The translations under genes and the position numbers were made by a program. The notes beneath the pieces are model-generated. The model did no database searches, was not told the origin of the DNA, and worked only from the letters and a program-made list of their open reading frames with translations. Of a stretch of DNA of 64,000 nt, positions 10,929 to 20,264 are shown one piece after another. The stretch is from Aspidiotus rigidus (lineage: Eukaryota > Arthropoda > Insecta > Hemiptera > Diaspididae). The first letter of the stretch is position 1. Every line of letters begins with the position of its first letter. The stretch lies in contig JAVHKY010000012.1 in assembly GCA_035079385.1 (NCBI GenBank), positions 3,268,501 to 3,332,500 of the forward strand, given 5' to 3'.

Positions 10929-11100
10929 GAAATAAAATTTTTTTCCTGGCCTTCCTACACCCTAAATCGTGTTCATCTTTTATTATTTTTGACTCGTCCT
11001 CAAAGGAAATCATTTGACAAAAACCGGCAGATCCTAAGTCTAGATATATAGTATATTTTTCATTATTTGGGAATTTCTGTGACAGCAATTGCTTAAACAT
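10929..11100 (-). pseudogene. Small cassette frame of unknown function, cut at its 3' end
   Basis: The frame starts with ATG at 11,100 inside the last codons of the upstream frame: the sequence ATGTTTAA contains both the start of this frame and the TAA stop of the other, an 8-base overlap in different frames. The peptide (MFKQLLSQKFPNNEKYTIYL...) resembles nothing I know. It runs into the TTTTCGGT insert and then stops at 10,903, so its true C-terminus is lost. Confidence 0.45.
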
Positions 11101-11647
11101 CTTTCAGTCGTTTGTTTTTCAATTCATTCATTTTCTTAAGCTCATCATGAGAATAAATTTTCTTTTTTAAATCTCTTACCTGAGTTAATGATGTTTTCAA
11201 AGTATTTTCTCTATAAGTAGATAATTTTTTATCATTCCTTGTTTTAATTATCATGTCTATTTTCTTTTGCAATTCTTTTTGGCTTTCTGAAACAAGTCGT
11301 TTACCCTCTTCAGTTTTACTAGCATGACTTTTAAGTTTTTCAATTATTTTATCTTTCTGAACACCCATTTCAATCAATTTTTGAAGTTCTTCAACTAAAT
11401 CATTATTAATATATTTATAACCATTTAAGTCAATAAGTATGTTTGTAAAAATTAAAAAGACACTTTTCATAATTTTCTTTTCTTCAGATGAATAATTTGA
11501 GCTTTTGTCAATCAATAATGCAATTTTTCCAAAGTCACTATTGAATTCTTTAGCTATATTTTTTATCTCTGGATAATCTTCAATAATATCATCTAAATCA
11601 TTGAGATTTGGTATATGTCCACGTGCATAAGTCTTTAGAAGATCCAT
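11093..11647 (-). CDS. Coiled-coil protein of unknown function (cassette)
   Basis: I prefer the ATG at 11,647 (MDLLKTYARGH...), although an in-frame ATG exists at 11,671. The ~184-residue protein is Lys/Glu-rich; from residue ~85 on it shows heptad-like patterns (VEELQKLIEMGVQKDKIIEKL, then a long KKKIYSHDELKKMNELKNK tail) expected of a coiled coil. No transmembrane segment or signal peptide is visible. The frame is intact. It may be a structural or DNA-associated protein of the parent element; the family is not recognised. Confidence 0.55.
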   Translation of the reverse strand: MDLLKTYARGHIPNLNDLDDIIEDYPEIKNIAKEFNSDFGKIALLIDKSSNYSSEEKKIMKSVFLIFTNILIDLNGYKYINNDLVEELQKLIEMGVQKDKIIEKLKSHASKTEEGKRLVSESQKELQKKIDMIIKTRNDKKLSTYRENTLKTSLTQVRDLKKKIYSHDELKKMNELKNKRLKDV

Positions 11648-11734
11648 TTTTAATAGAAAAATTTTTATCATAAATTATCCTTCACAAACTTTCACTAACC
11701 TTTATAAACCTTCGCAAACCTCCGCTAACATCCA

Positions 11735-12091
11735 GTGAATATGTCGAAAAAAAGAACAATTGAAATAAAAGATAGGATGTATCTTTTAAAAAATATAAAT
11801 ACAGAAAATGATTTTAAAATTTGTAAGTTTCAAAGTTGGGGGTCTTATAGAATGATCAGTCTGAGAGAAATTAAAAATTCAAATTATAGATTTAATCCAA
11901 ATTCTCAATATAAAAATATGTTGGGTAGTAAGTGGGATATTGTTTTTAGGGGTGAATTAGATATAGGGTATATTGATATCAAGAAAATAATTAATAAATT
12001 TATTGAAAAGTCTGATAAATCTATACCTGTGAAGAAAAAAGAAAGAAGAAAACTTGGTCATATTGTAGTATTATTAAATTTTCTGGCATAG
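11735..12091 (+). CDS. Small basic protein of unknown function, end supplied by the terminal repeat
   Basis: A 118-residue frame on the strand opposite to its neighbours, starting with ATGTCGAAAAAAAGA-type sequence near 11,741 (or six bases earlier). The protein is Lys/Ile/Asn-rich, contains FKICKFQSWGSYRMISLRE and ends LGHIVVLLNFLA. The last residues NFLA and the TAG come from the terminal inverted repeat, exactly as in the polymerase relic at the other end. It is therefore probably truncated. Function unknown. Confidence 0.45.
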   Translation: MNMSKKRTIEIKDRMYLLKNINTENDFKICKFQSWGSYRMISLREIKNSNYRFNPNSQYKNMLGSKWDIVFRGELDIGYIDIKKIINKFIEKSDKSIPVKKKERRKLGHIVVLLNFLA

Positions 12092-12239
12092 CCAAATAAA
12101 TGAAAATCATGTTCCATGTCTTTTATATTTTATCAGTCATCATGAAATATTTCAGTCTAGGCTTCTACTAGGTCAAGTGTTCGTGAGATATTATTCGTTT
12201 ACCCCTTTACCTATCTTGGCGTCGTATAAGTCTTGTATG
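12076..12239 (+). repeat. Cassette terminal inverted repeat, right copy
   Basis: Inverted copy of 7,839-8,002. It differs from the left copy at several bases, whereas the copy at 22,829-22,995 matches the left one. The palindrome is therefore younger than the cassette's own terminal repeats. Confidence 0.9.
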
Positions 12240-12718
12240 AGAAATATTTTGAGGTAATTGTGGGTGTTCTATATTTTGAGGTATCAACTTTCGGTGGGGC
12301 GAACGAGCGATCTCGCTGTTGTATTGGAATGGTATGAGAAAATTCAAGTCTTTTTTGAGAAATATAAGGTAGCGCGAACTCGCTCCGCTCGTTCGCCCCC
12401 TGTCTCGCTGTTGTATTGGAATGGTATGAGACAATTCAAGTCTAGGGGACTTGGAAAAATTTCGACTATCCAGCCATATATGATAGGAAGAGGGACTTAA
12501 AAAACTTTACCTATCATGGCGTTGTATAAATCATCCATGAGAAATATGAGGTAGCGCGAACTCGCTCCGCTCGTTCGCCCCCTGTCTCGCTGTTGTATTG
12601 GAATGGTATGTGACAATTCAAGTGTAGGGGACTTGGAAAAATTTCGACTATCCAGCCTTTATTTATTTAATTGTTTAATTATTCAATTATTTAAATATTT
12701 AAATATTTAATTATTAAT

Positions 12719-12750
<32 letters not shown>

Positions 12751-13565
12751 TTTCTTATTAATTCTTGTACTAGGTCAAGTGTTCGTGAGATATTATTCGT
12801 TTACCCCTTTACCTATCTTGGCGTCGTATAAGTCTTGTATGAGAAATATTTTGAGGTAATTGTGGGTGTTCTATATTTTGAGGTATCAACTTTCGGTGGG
12901 GCGAACGAGCGATTTCGCTATTGTATTGGAATGGTATGAGAAAATTCAAGTCTTTTTTGAGAAATATGAGATAGCGCGAACTCGCTCCGCTCGTTCGCCC
13001 CCTGTCTCGGTGTTGTATTGGTATGGTATGAGACAATTCAAGTCTAGGGGACTTGGAAAAATTTCGACTATTCAGCCTTTATTTATTTAATTATTTAATT
13101 ATTCAATTATTCAATTATTTAATTATTCAATTATTTAATTATTCAATTATTCAATTATTTAATAATTTTATTATTTAATTATTTAATATTATTTATTTAT
13201 TTATTTATTCATTTATTTATTTATTATTAATTCTTCTACTAGGTCAAGCGTTCGTGAGATATTATTCGTTTACCCCTTTACCTATCTTGGCGTCGTATAA
13301 GTCTTGTATGAGAAATATTTTGAGGTAATTGTGGGTGTTCTATATTTTGAGGTGTCAACTTTCGGTGGGGCGAACGAGCGATCTCGCTGTTGTATTGGAA
13401 TGGTATGAGAAAATTCAAGTCTTCTATGAGAAATATGAGGTAGGGCGAACGAGCGGCCTCGCTGTTGTATTGGAATGGTATGAGACAATTCAAGTCTAGG
13501 GGACTTGGAAAAATTTCGACTATCCAGCCATATATGATAGGAAGAGGGACTTAGAAAATTTTCTA
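12160..13565. repeat. Three tandem units (~330-610 bp) of the GC-palindrome family
   Basis: Units start at about 12,165, 12,771 and 13,236 with TAGGTCAAGTGTTCGTGAGA-like sequence, continue through TATCTTGGCGTCGTATAAGT and the CTCGCTCCGCTCGTTCGCCC palindrome, and end at ATTTCGACTATCCAGCC next to an AT-rich tract or a 45-bp-type unit. These are tandem copies of the module that occurs in inverted form in both arms. No genes. Confidence 0.85.
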
Positions 13566-13643
13566 ATTATCAATTATATTAATTATTTAATTATTCATTT
13601 ATTTTATTATTTAATTATTTAAATAATTATTTAATTATTCAAC

Positions 13644-13901
13644 TGTGATGCGCTCCATGAAAAGGGACCACAAGTCGGCATGGTAAAAGCTCCCTGTGTA
13701 AAACTGGCTGTCATGTAAGGTTCATTTTATACGGAGAAAGTTGTTTATAAAGTCTTATTGAAGAATCTTAGAAGTCTACGACGGTAGTCTCGCGCGTACA
13801 CAATCATACACTTGTGTAAGACAGGCCTAATCTGACGACCAATTCTACACGGGGAGCTTTTACCATGCCGACTTGTGGTCCCTTTTCATGGAGCGCATCA
13901 C

Positions 13902-13902
<1 letters not shown>
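13644..13902. mobile_element. 259-bp MITE with ~55-bp terminal inverted repeats
   Basis: The ends TGTGATGCGCTCCATGAAAA and the reverse complement TTTTCATGGAGCGCATCACA pair over about 55 bp, including CCACAAGTCGGCATGGTAAA. The interior is unique and non-coding. It sits in AT-rich sequence, so the target duplication is not clear. Superfamily not assigned. Confidence 0.85.
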
Positions 13903-13933
<31 letters not shown>

Positions 13934-14400
13934 GATTATTTAATTATATTAATTATTTAATTTTCTATTTATTTAATTATTTAATTATATTATTTATTTA
14001 ATTATTTAATTATCAATTAATTAATTAATTAATTATTTATTATTATTACGCGGGGTGTACTCGCGAATTTCTGAATCATCCAAGGGGTAGAGATTCACTA
14101 ATTATTAATTATATTAATTATTTAATTATTTATTTATTTAATTACTTAATTATTTATTTATTTAATTATTTATTTATTTAATTATTCAATTATTTAATTT
14201 TTTATTAATTAATTAATTAATTATTTATTATTATTACGCGGGTGTACTCGCGAATTTCTGAATCACCCACGGGGTAGAGATTTTCTAATTATTAATTATA
14301 TTATTTATTTAATTATTTATTTATTTAATTATTTAATTATTAATTAATTAATTAATTATTTATTATTATTACGCGGGGTGTACTCGCGAGTTTCAAAATC
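13903..14400. repeat. AT-rich tandem units punctuated by a CGCGGGGTGTACTCGCGA module
   Basis: Three copies of a ~55-bp module (ACGCGGGGTGTACTCGCG, AATTTCTGAATCACCCACGG, GGTAGAGATT) at about 14,047, 14,234 and 14,371 are separated by 120-150 bp of TTAATTAATTATTTATT sequence. The same module caps AT-rich DNA at 1-60, 6,345-6,385, 24,450-24,490 and 30,567-30,615. Confidence 0.85.
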
Positions 14401-14639
14401 GGGGTCTGGCGAGAGAAAAGACATGGAACATGTCAATATGAGAAACATGACAGGGAGACACAAAAACAGTACATGAATAGGATGGAAAACCAAATAGAGC
14501 AAACCACTGAATATGAAACTGATTGAAATGATGTAGGTATTTAGTGATAGTGGAACACCAAGTTGCTGAGATTAAGCCTAAAAAGCATGAGAAATTGAAA
14601 AAATAGTACAAGTTATTAGATATGGATTAGCTAACCAAA

Positions 14640-14897
14640 ATGATGACTTCTAAAAGGCATTGTATGCTTTGTGGTAAAAAAACTAAGCATTCAATTATAG
14701 AGGAAGAAATTAATTCCACATTGAAAAAAGAAGTAAGGACATGCACTCAATGTAAAATCTCTCTCTCTAGGGTGATAAGTACCAAAGATAAAATCACACT
14801 TGTCTGTTTTAAATGTAAAGATAAAATTAGGCATTTTATAGAAAAATGGTATTATCAGTGTACAATTTGTGGGAATTTTAGTAAAATAGGATTCTAA
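14640..14897 (+). CDS. Small protein with four CxxC motifs (double zinc ribbon)
   Basis: 85 residues with CMLC (~8-11), CTQC (~36-39), CFKC (~56-59) and CTIC (~74-77), spaced as two zinc ribbons. It is Lys-rich with no signal peptide. It has the same A/T-biased codon use as the polymerase cassette ORFs and could be another relic of the same kind of element, but it lies outside the cassette repeats. Function unknown; a nucleic-acid-binding role is inferred only from the zinc motif. Confidence 0.45.
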   Translation: MMTSKRHCMLCGKKTKHSIIEEEINSTLKKEVRTCTQCKISLSRVISTKDKITLVCFKCKDKIRHFIEKWYYQCTICGNFSKIGF

Positions 14898-15509
14898 ATA
14901 ATATTAAGTCATTTTTATTAAATAGTATTATACAAACCTTGTGTTTTTCTTCAAATGATGAGAGTGATTGAAGATTTCAATTAAATCTTGTAAGACTGTA
15001 AACCTCAATGCAAAATCCTTAACAAATTTCCTGAAAGTTATGCAAGTTGGTACTTTAGATAATTCAGCTTCATTGAATCACAACCATGAAAGATCCAGGA
15101 ACATGAATGGAATTCTTAGGGTACATCTAAACTAACATCTTCAGAGGTTTGTAGATAATCAAACACAAAAGGAAAAAATCCAGCTTGCAAATTTTAACAT
15201 TTTGATTTTGTAACAGAGTAGGGATGGTTCCGATCTAGAGAATATGTATCAGAATGATTTGCTGTCACTTAGGGAAGATAGGATTGCTTATAACGGGGTA
15301 GAATAATAGACGCAGTTATTATTAGTTGAACAAGTCCTTATAATCAAATGAAGATGATAGGACATAATATATAAATGCAAATACGTGCATAGTACATCAG
15401 AGAATTACTAAATACATTTTTTCATCTTATCAATTAACCTTTTAATTATATTATTCAAGAAATTTTATTATTTTTTTCATTTCAGTCAAATAAAAAAAAA
15501 TTATAATAT
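14898..15509. other. No gene seen; AT-rich 3' flank
   Basis: AT-rich unique DNA between the zinc-ribbon frame and the 3' end of the unknown spliced gene. No repeat, RNA or coding signal stands out. Confidence 0.6.
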
Positions 15510-18500
15510 TTATAGAAAACTTTTTAAATCAAAAAGCGGGTTTTTCTCTGATTTAGATTCCGCCACCTTTTTAGCGCAAAAGAATTTCAGAATGTAATAT
15601 GGAATAATGGCAGCGGCCGGTACCTGACATCTGTAATAATTCTTTTCCACTTGGTACACCACACTCATACTGGTAGAAAATTCTGTGCATTCGTTTAATG
15701 CGTAGCTCACCGCTTGTAGATAATGTAATATATTTCCTTCCTGAGGTTTAACAAGCATATGCGACTGTTCTGCCAAGAACAACTTATCCACATAATCAAG
15801 TTTTTCATATATCACAATTTTTACATCAGCACATGCGTTGTTGAATATGTTCTGGTTACAGGTGACGTTTATGTTATTGTGCCCTAACACTAGATGTCTA
15901 CATACATAGTTTTGAATCAGACTATAGACTTTCGATTCAGGTTTCTTCGTTAAGTCTTCCAATTTCTTGTTTTTCACTTCATCTCTGCATTCATCGAATA
16001 CATTATCAATAAAAACTAGACCTATATGTTTTGCTATTTTTTGAATTATTTCTATACAATTTTCAGGAAAAAGAATAAGAATTTTTAGTTTAGTTTGAGG
16101 CAATTCCATGCTATATGTCAATTTTGTATGATTGCCCACATGCTTATCCAACATATTTTTGCAGGGTTGTCGTATTTTTATTTGACACAATTTCAGCAGT
16201 TTCATCATCTCAATTTTTTCTTCCATTGTCATTGGATCACTCACTGATGAGGAATCCGAGCTCAGAGATTCATCCGAGCTGTTTGTTGGAAGATCATCTG
16301 TGTTTGACTTTTCGAAGTCAATCATTTTATGTGACGCAGTAGGTTGGAATCCGATTTCAGATAACGTTGAGCATGCTGCATTTCGGCGATAACGCTTTAG
16401 AATAGCCTGGGAAATCTCTATTGGCTTGTGGAGACATGTGTCATTAATCTCCACTAGCGGAGCAGGGATTTCAATTATAGTATATGAATCGTCTAGAATT
16501 TCGACGTTTATTTCCTTGGTGAAAGATAGTAGTATATCGTTGAATCCGATCAAACAATATTTTTGGAAGAATCTTGCCATGCTTGATAACACATGATTAT
16601 AGGTATTACTTGCGTCCTTACTATTAGCCATCGCGGCATAAAATAACCGCCGAACTTCTGCATCAGTTTCTGACAGAAAATCTACCTGAAAACCCTGAAG
16701 AAAAAAAAAGAAGAAAATATAAAATCATAGATTTTCCCAAAGGAAATGTCTCTTAGACGAAGAAAAAATTAAATACAATCGAACTAGGAGTACGATTTAC
16801 CAAGCATCACGATACCTAAAAATTTTGCTGATTGCAGCACATAATACATTACAATTGTAGTATAAAAATGATGCATCGAATCTGAAGAAGTTAATCAACG
16901 ACAGTACCCTTTCAGGTTGAAAAAAAAAAAGAAATTACAGGAACTCGAAAGCACAGGATTTTCAAGGGGAAAATTGAGTAAGACAGATTTTTTCAACTAG
17001 ATGATCGATTTTCAAGAAATTTAACTCGTAGGTAGAACGAAAGCAGTAAAGCATTTCCCATGGCTTAACACTCCATACAATATCATGAAAGTTTCGTAAA
17101 GAGATCATGTAAATTTAGATGAAAGAGAAAAAAAATAACACACGTACCAGATTAACAACAGTACTTCTGGGCCGCTTAAACGCTCCTGCCATCGGTTGAT
17201 CCGCTTCACGTTTCTTTGCACGAAAATCATCAACGTCAATACGATCCAAACTATTTGCTTGATTGTTCTAATAAATGAAAGATGAAAAAGTTTTAGATTT
17301 TAGTTTGATAAACAATTCAAAGAAAAATGAAGGTCGGCTCTAATTTAGATCACGTTCCCGTATAATCACGGAAATTCGAAATGCGTAATTTGAAAAAAAC
17401 AATCTCGTCATTACAGGAATGTTACTCATCAATAAAAGAAACCAAGAAAATGAAGGTGTACTCGTCAATTTAGATCGCGTTCCCCTATAATCACGAAAAT
17501 GATGAATTTCAATACTCGTCTTCGAAACTCGGAAAAAAAAAACGATCTCTTCATAGAACCGTTACTCATTTCAAAAAGATCCCCTACATTTAATGATAAC
17601 GACTCAGCCTTGATTTTCACCCCATTCGTAGTCCAAGATAGATATCACCGAGTCAAAAATGATTTCGTTACAGCTCAAAAATACCTTGTTTCAGAAAATC
17701 ACTAAACTTTTTGTTTCATGATCTTCGTAGAGAATAGTCGATTCTTCAAATATGCTGATCATCCTAGAAAATCAGTACTCAACACACAATTCGCATTCGA
17801 CTGATCAGATACGAATATATTCCCCGAATAATCACGAAAATACCCGTATTTGAAACGCATCTTTCGAAAAAACTGATCTCGTCTGTACAACAAATTAAAT
17901 TCTCTCGAAATTTACAAACACTATCGATCTAAAACAGACTCAAAACAAATTGTAGTTTCATATCAATTTTTCTCCGGAAAGATCCACTGTAAAATCTCGA
18001 CTATCTAAATTTCAAACGAGACTAACTCTTTCGACAATCAGATCCGATGTATTCACATACATAAAATGTTACAACGGAAATAATGAACACGAACGTAATC
18101 GAAGACAGCTATCACCGAAAATAAAATTATTTTCTCACTACACGTCGAAAAAGTTCCTTAGAACAACTTCTAGCCAAATGAAAAATACTACTCAAACAAC
18201 AATGAAATAGTAAGAAAACAATAGAAAAAAGACTGGAGTAAAATATCTGCACATTGAATCCTATAAAATGAATATCAAGATTCGTTCGAAAAACTCATCT
18301 AGTCAGTACTAGGGTAATCTACACTACGTACGAAATGGATGCGTCAATATCTGTACACGAACTGTCTACGGATTAATTACGTGTATAATGCTTCTGATAA
18401 GTTTAGCAGGAATGCTATTCATTTTGACTGTCGAAACTGATCACGGAAACTCATGAATTGATCTGGAAATCTCGCTAAATACTTCGGACGAAATCAGAAT

Positions 18501-18836
18501 ATCGTCGACGAAAAATTCTGAAAATGATTTACGTACTTCGTTCTTTTCAGCGACGTGTACTCTTTGAACGGGAGGAATTTCATTTTCATCCACGATTGAT
18601 AAGCATGTATTTTTAATCTTATCTTCACGTTACGGACACCATATTTTTCTTCAGCTACAAAAGATGTATAATTATACCTTCTTTCTTTTTTCATCCAATT
18701 GTTCTCAAATTGAATAACTATTTCGATAGTTTATGTACTAATACTTACATTTTTTCATCACATCGTCGATCGACGAAACCATTACACCGTACTTTTGACC
18801 GTCTCGAAATATTTTAAAAGGTCTTTTCTCGCTCAT
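15510..18836 (-). CDS. Multi-exon gene of unknown function (four-exon model, ~525 residues)
   Basis: Not recognised. Proposed exons from 5' to 3': 18,836-18,749 (MSEKRPFKIFRDGQKYG...), 18,717-18,533 (...FVAEEKYGVRNVKIRLKI...), 17,267-17,148 (40 residues, NNQANSLDRIDVDDF...) and 16,694-15,510 (394 residues to the stop). The last two introns have good signals: a TTTCTTCAG-type acceptor before the last exon, GTACGTG after the 40-residue exon, TTATTAG before it, and GTAAATC after exon 2; phases agree. The first intron would be only 31 bp, too short for a normal insect intron, so exon 1 or the start is uncertain (MKKERRYNY in exon 2 is an alternative start). The large exon has a Ser/Asp-rich acidic patch (SSDESLSSDSSSVSDP, ~110-130 of that exon) and no transmembrane segment. 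Exon 3 is rich in Arg/Lys, so a nuclear protein is possible. Confidence 0.55.
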
Positions 18837-18936
18837 AATTGACGAGATCAAAACGTGCAGACTGCAGAATGATTTTGATTTTCGTTCGACATCAATGTTC
18901 TCAAAAGTATTCCTGATTGATAATTTATAGAGCAAC

Positions 18937-19084
18937 TATACTCTGTCCGCAAATAGAATGGGTCACGTCAACAAACCCGCGACCCGCTTTCATGCAATAA
19001 AAATTGATTACGATGCGAGGAAGCGGTTCGAGATTCGCGGGTTTGTTTACGCGACCCATTCTATTAATTTGCGGACAGAGTATA
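18937..19084 (+). mobile_element. MITE, 148 bp, first of a head-to-head pair
   Basis: The ends TATACTCTGTCCGCAAATAG and CTATTAATTTGCGGACAGAG/TATA form an almost complete foldback with AACAAACCCGCGACCCGC-type inner arms. It lies about 100 bp upstream of the proposed start of the unknown spliced gene, in its likely promoter. TA-flanked ends suggest a Tc1/mariner-type MITE, which is an inference. Confidence 0.85.
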
Positions 19085-19096
19085 GCCGCTTGCGGC

Positions 19097-19233
19097 TATA
19101 GTCTGTCCGCAAATAGAATGGGTAACGTAAACAAACCCGCGAACCGCTTCCTCGCATCGTAATCAATTTTTTTTGCATGAAAGCGGGTCGCGGGTTTGCT
19201 TACGTGACCCATTCTATTTGCGGACAGACTATA
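19097..19233 (-). mobile_element. MITE, 137 bp, second of the pair in opposite orientation
   Basis: Internal order is the reverse of the first copy, so the two copies make a larger palindrome centred on GCCGCTTGCGGC (19,085-19,096). The ends are TATAGTCTGTCCGC and GCGGACAGACTATA. Small differences between the copies show that they diverged after arising. Confidence 0.85.
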
Positions 19234-19234
19234 G

Positions 19235-19411
19235 GCCTGCGGCGCCCGGCAGCCCCACGCTTCGCGCGAGCTGACTCACGCTACGCGCTCGTAGTGACGG
19301 GCTCGCGCTTTGCGCTCGCTGTTTTGTTTTGTATCGCGCTGCGCGCTGCATGACGGACTCGCGCTTCGCGCTCGCGATTTTGGGGTCACGGGCTCGCGCT
19401 TCGCGCTCGTT
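19235..19411. repeat. CpG-rich minisatellite (GGGCTCGCGCTTCGCGCTCG)
   Basis: About four degenerate 38-50-bp units built on the palindromic CGCGCTTCGCGCTCG core. It is strikingly GC-rich in an AT-rich region. The array continues at 19,782-19,895 after an inserted MITE. Confidence 0.85.
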
Positions 19412-19767
19412 ATTGGGATGTTAACCTATGTTTGGTAGCGCTAGAATCGCCTTCCTCTCTTGCTGCACTCGCTTAAATTTCTGGGTGACGATTTTACGTT
19501 CAATGTATTTGGCCATGAGAATCGAGATTTTCAATTAGTTGTAGGTGACTCAATACTTCATTATTAGAATTACTTCTTTCAGTTATTGATTCTCTTGAAG
19601 TGTTTAAACGAATTATAAGACATAATTTTTCGATAATACAAATTGTAATCATTTAAATCGTGTTTGAAAATTGCAAATTCCGCATCATGAAGCATGGTAC
19701 GTTAAAATTATCCCCCACATCTTCGAACACGGCTACCAACTTACGCAACTTAGGTTAACATCCCAAT
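19412..19767. mobile_element. 356-bp MITE with 16-bp perfect terminal inverted repeats
   Basis: The ends are ATTGGGATGTTAACCT and its exact reverse complement AGGTTAACATCCCAAT. The element splits the CpG-rich minisatellite. The interior is non-coding and the target duplication is not clear. Confidence 0.85.
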
Positions 19768-19781
19768 TCTAAACTTACAGC

Positions 19782-19895
19782 GCGCCTGAAAGCCTCGCTC
19801 TACGCGCTCGCGGTTTTATAGTGATGGGCTCGCGCTTTGCGCTCGCCGATTTGTGGTAACAGACTGCCGCTTTGCGCTCGCTGATTTGGGACAAC
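19782..19895. repeat. CpG-rich minisatellite, continuation
   Basis: Further GGGCTCGCGCTTTGCGCTCG-type units, interrupted from the first block by the MITE at 19,412-19,767. Confidence 0.8.
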
Positions 19896-20264
19896 GGTCT
19901 ACATAACAGAGCGAATTTTCATTCCCATTTTTCATAGTTTTCACAGTGTACTAAGGTCGTATACACAATACACACACACAGTTCAGAACTAAGCCATCAC
20001 AGCGCCAGTCGCTGGCATATCATTCTGTCCTACTCCTACATCTGTCTCAGTCCTCAATCTGTCAACAGCAAGACTTGGGTTTCTCCTATTCAATAACAAT
20101 TATATTATTCTTTTTCAGAAATTCTCTAAAACCCCACCAAATCTCATTATGGCCATATTTTAATACCAATGAAATTTTCTTCATTAGATATCTACCGGTA
20201 TCAAATAATTTGATTGATGAATAGGTACCTACCTATACCTAGAATAGAGCAGATATCATTTCAA

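Larger units (their letters stand above)
7839..12239. mobile_element. 4.4-kb viral-polymerase cassette with ~160-bp terminal inverted repeats
   Basis: Inverted copies of a ~160-bp sequence bound this unit (7,839-8,002 and 12,076-12,239). The inner edge of each copy reads TTTTCTGGCATAGCC toward the outside. Inside are the N-terminal part of a type B DNA polymerase, a C4/C2H2-like zinc protein, a coiled-coil protein, an overlapping short frame and a fourth frame on the opposite strand. Composition is strongly A/T-biased, unlike the GC-palindrome repeats outside. There is no integrase, packaging ATPase, capsid or exonuclease/polymerase catalytic domain, so it cannot be autonomous. Reading: an internal fragment or non-autonomous derivative of a Maverick/adintovirus-like element. 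The polymerase assignment is strong; the element boundaries are inferred from the inverted repeats. Confidence 0.65.

Noticed and set aside
19235..19411. Horizontally acquired bacterial GC-rich DNA
   Set aside because: The GC-rich stretch is a short palindromic minisatellite, with no coding content.
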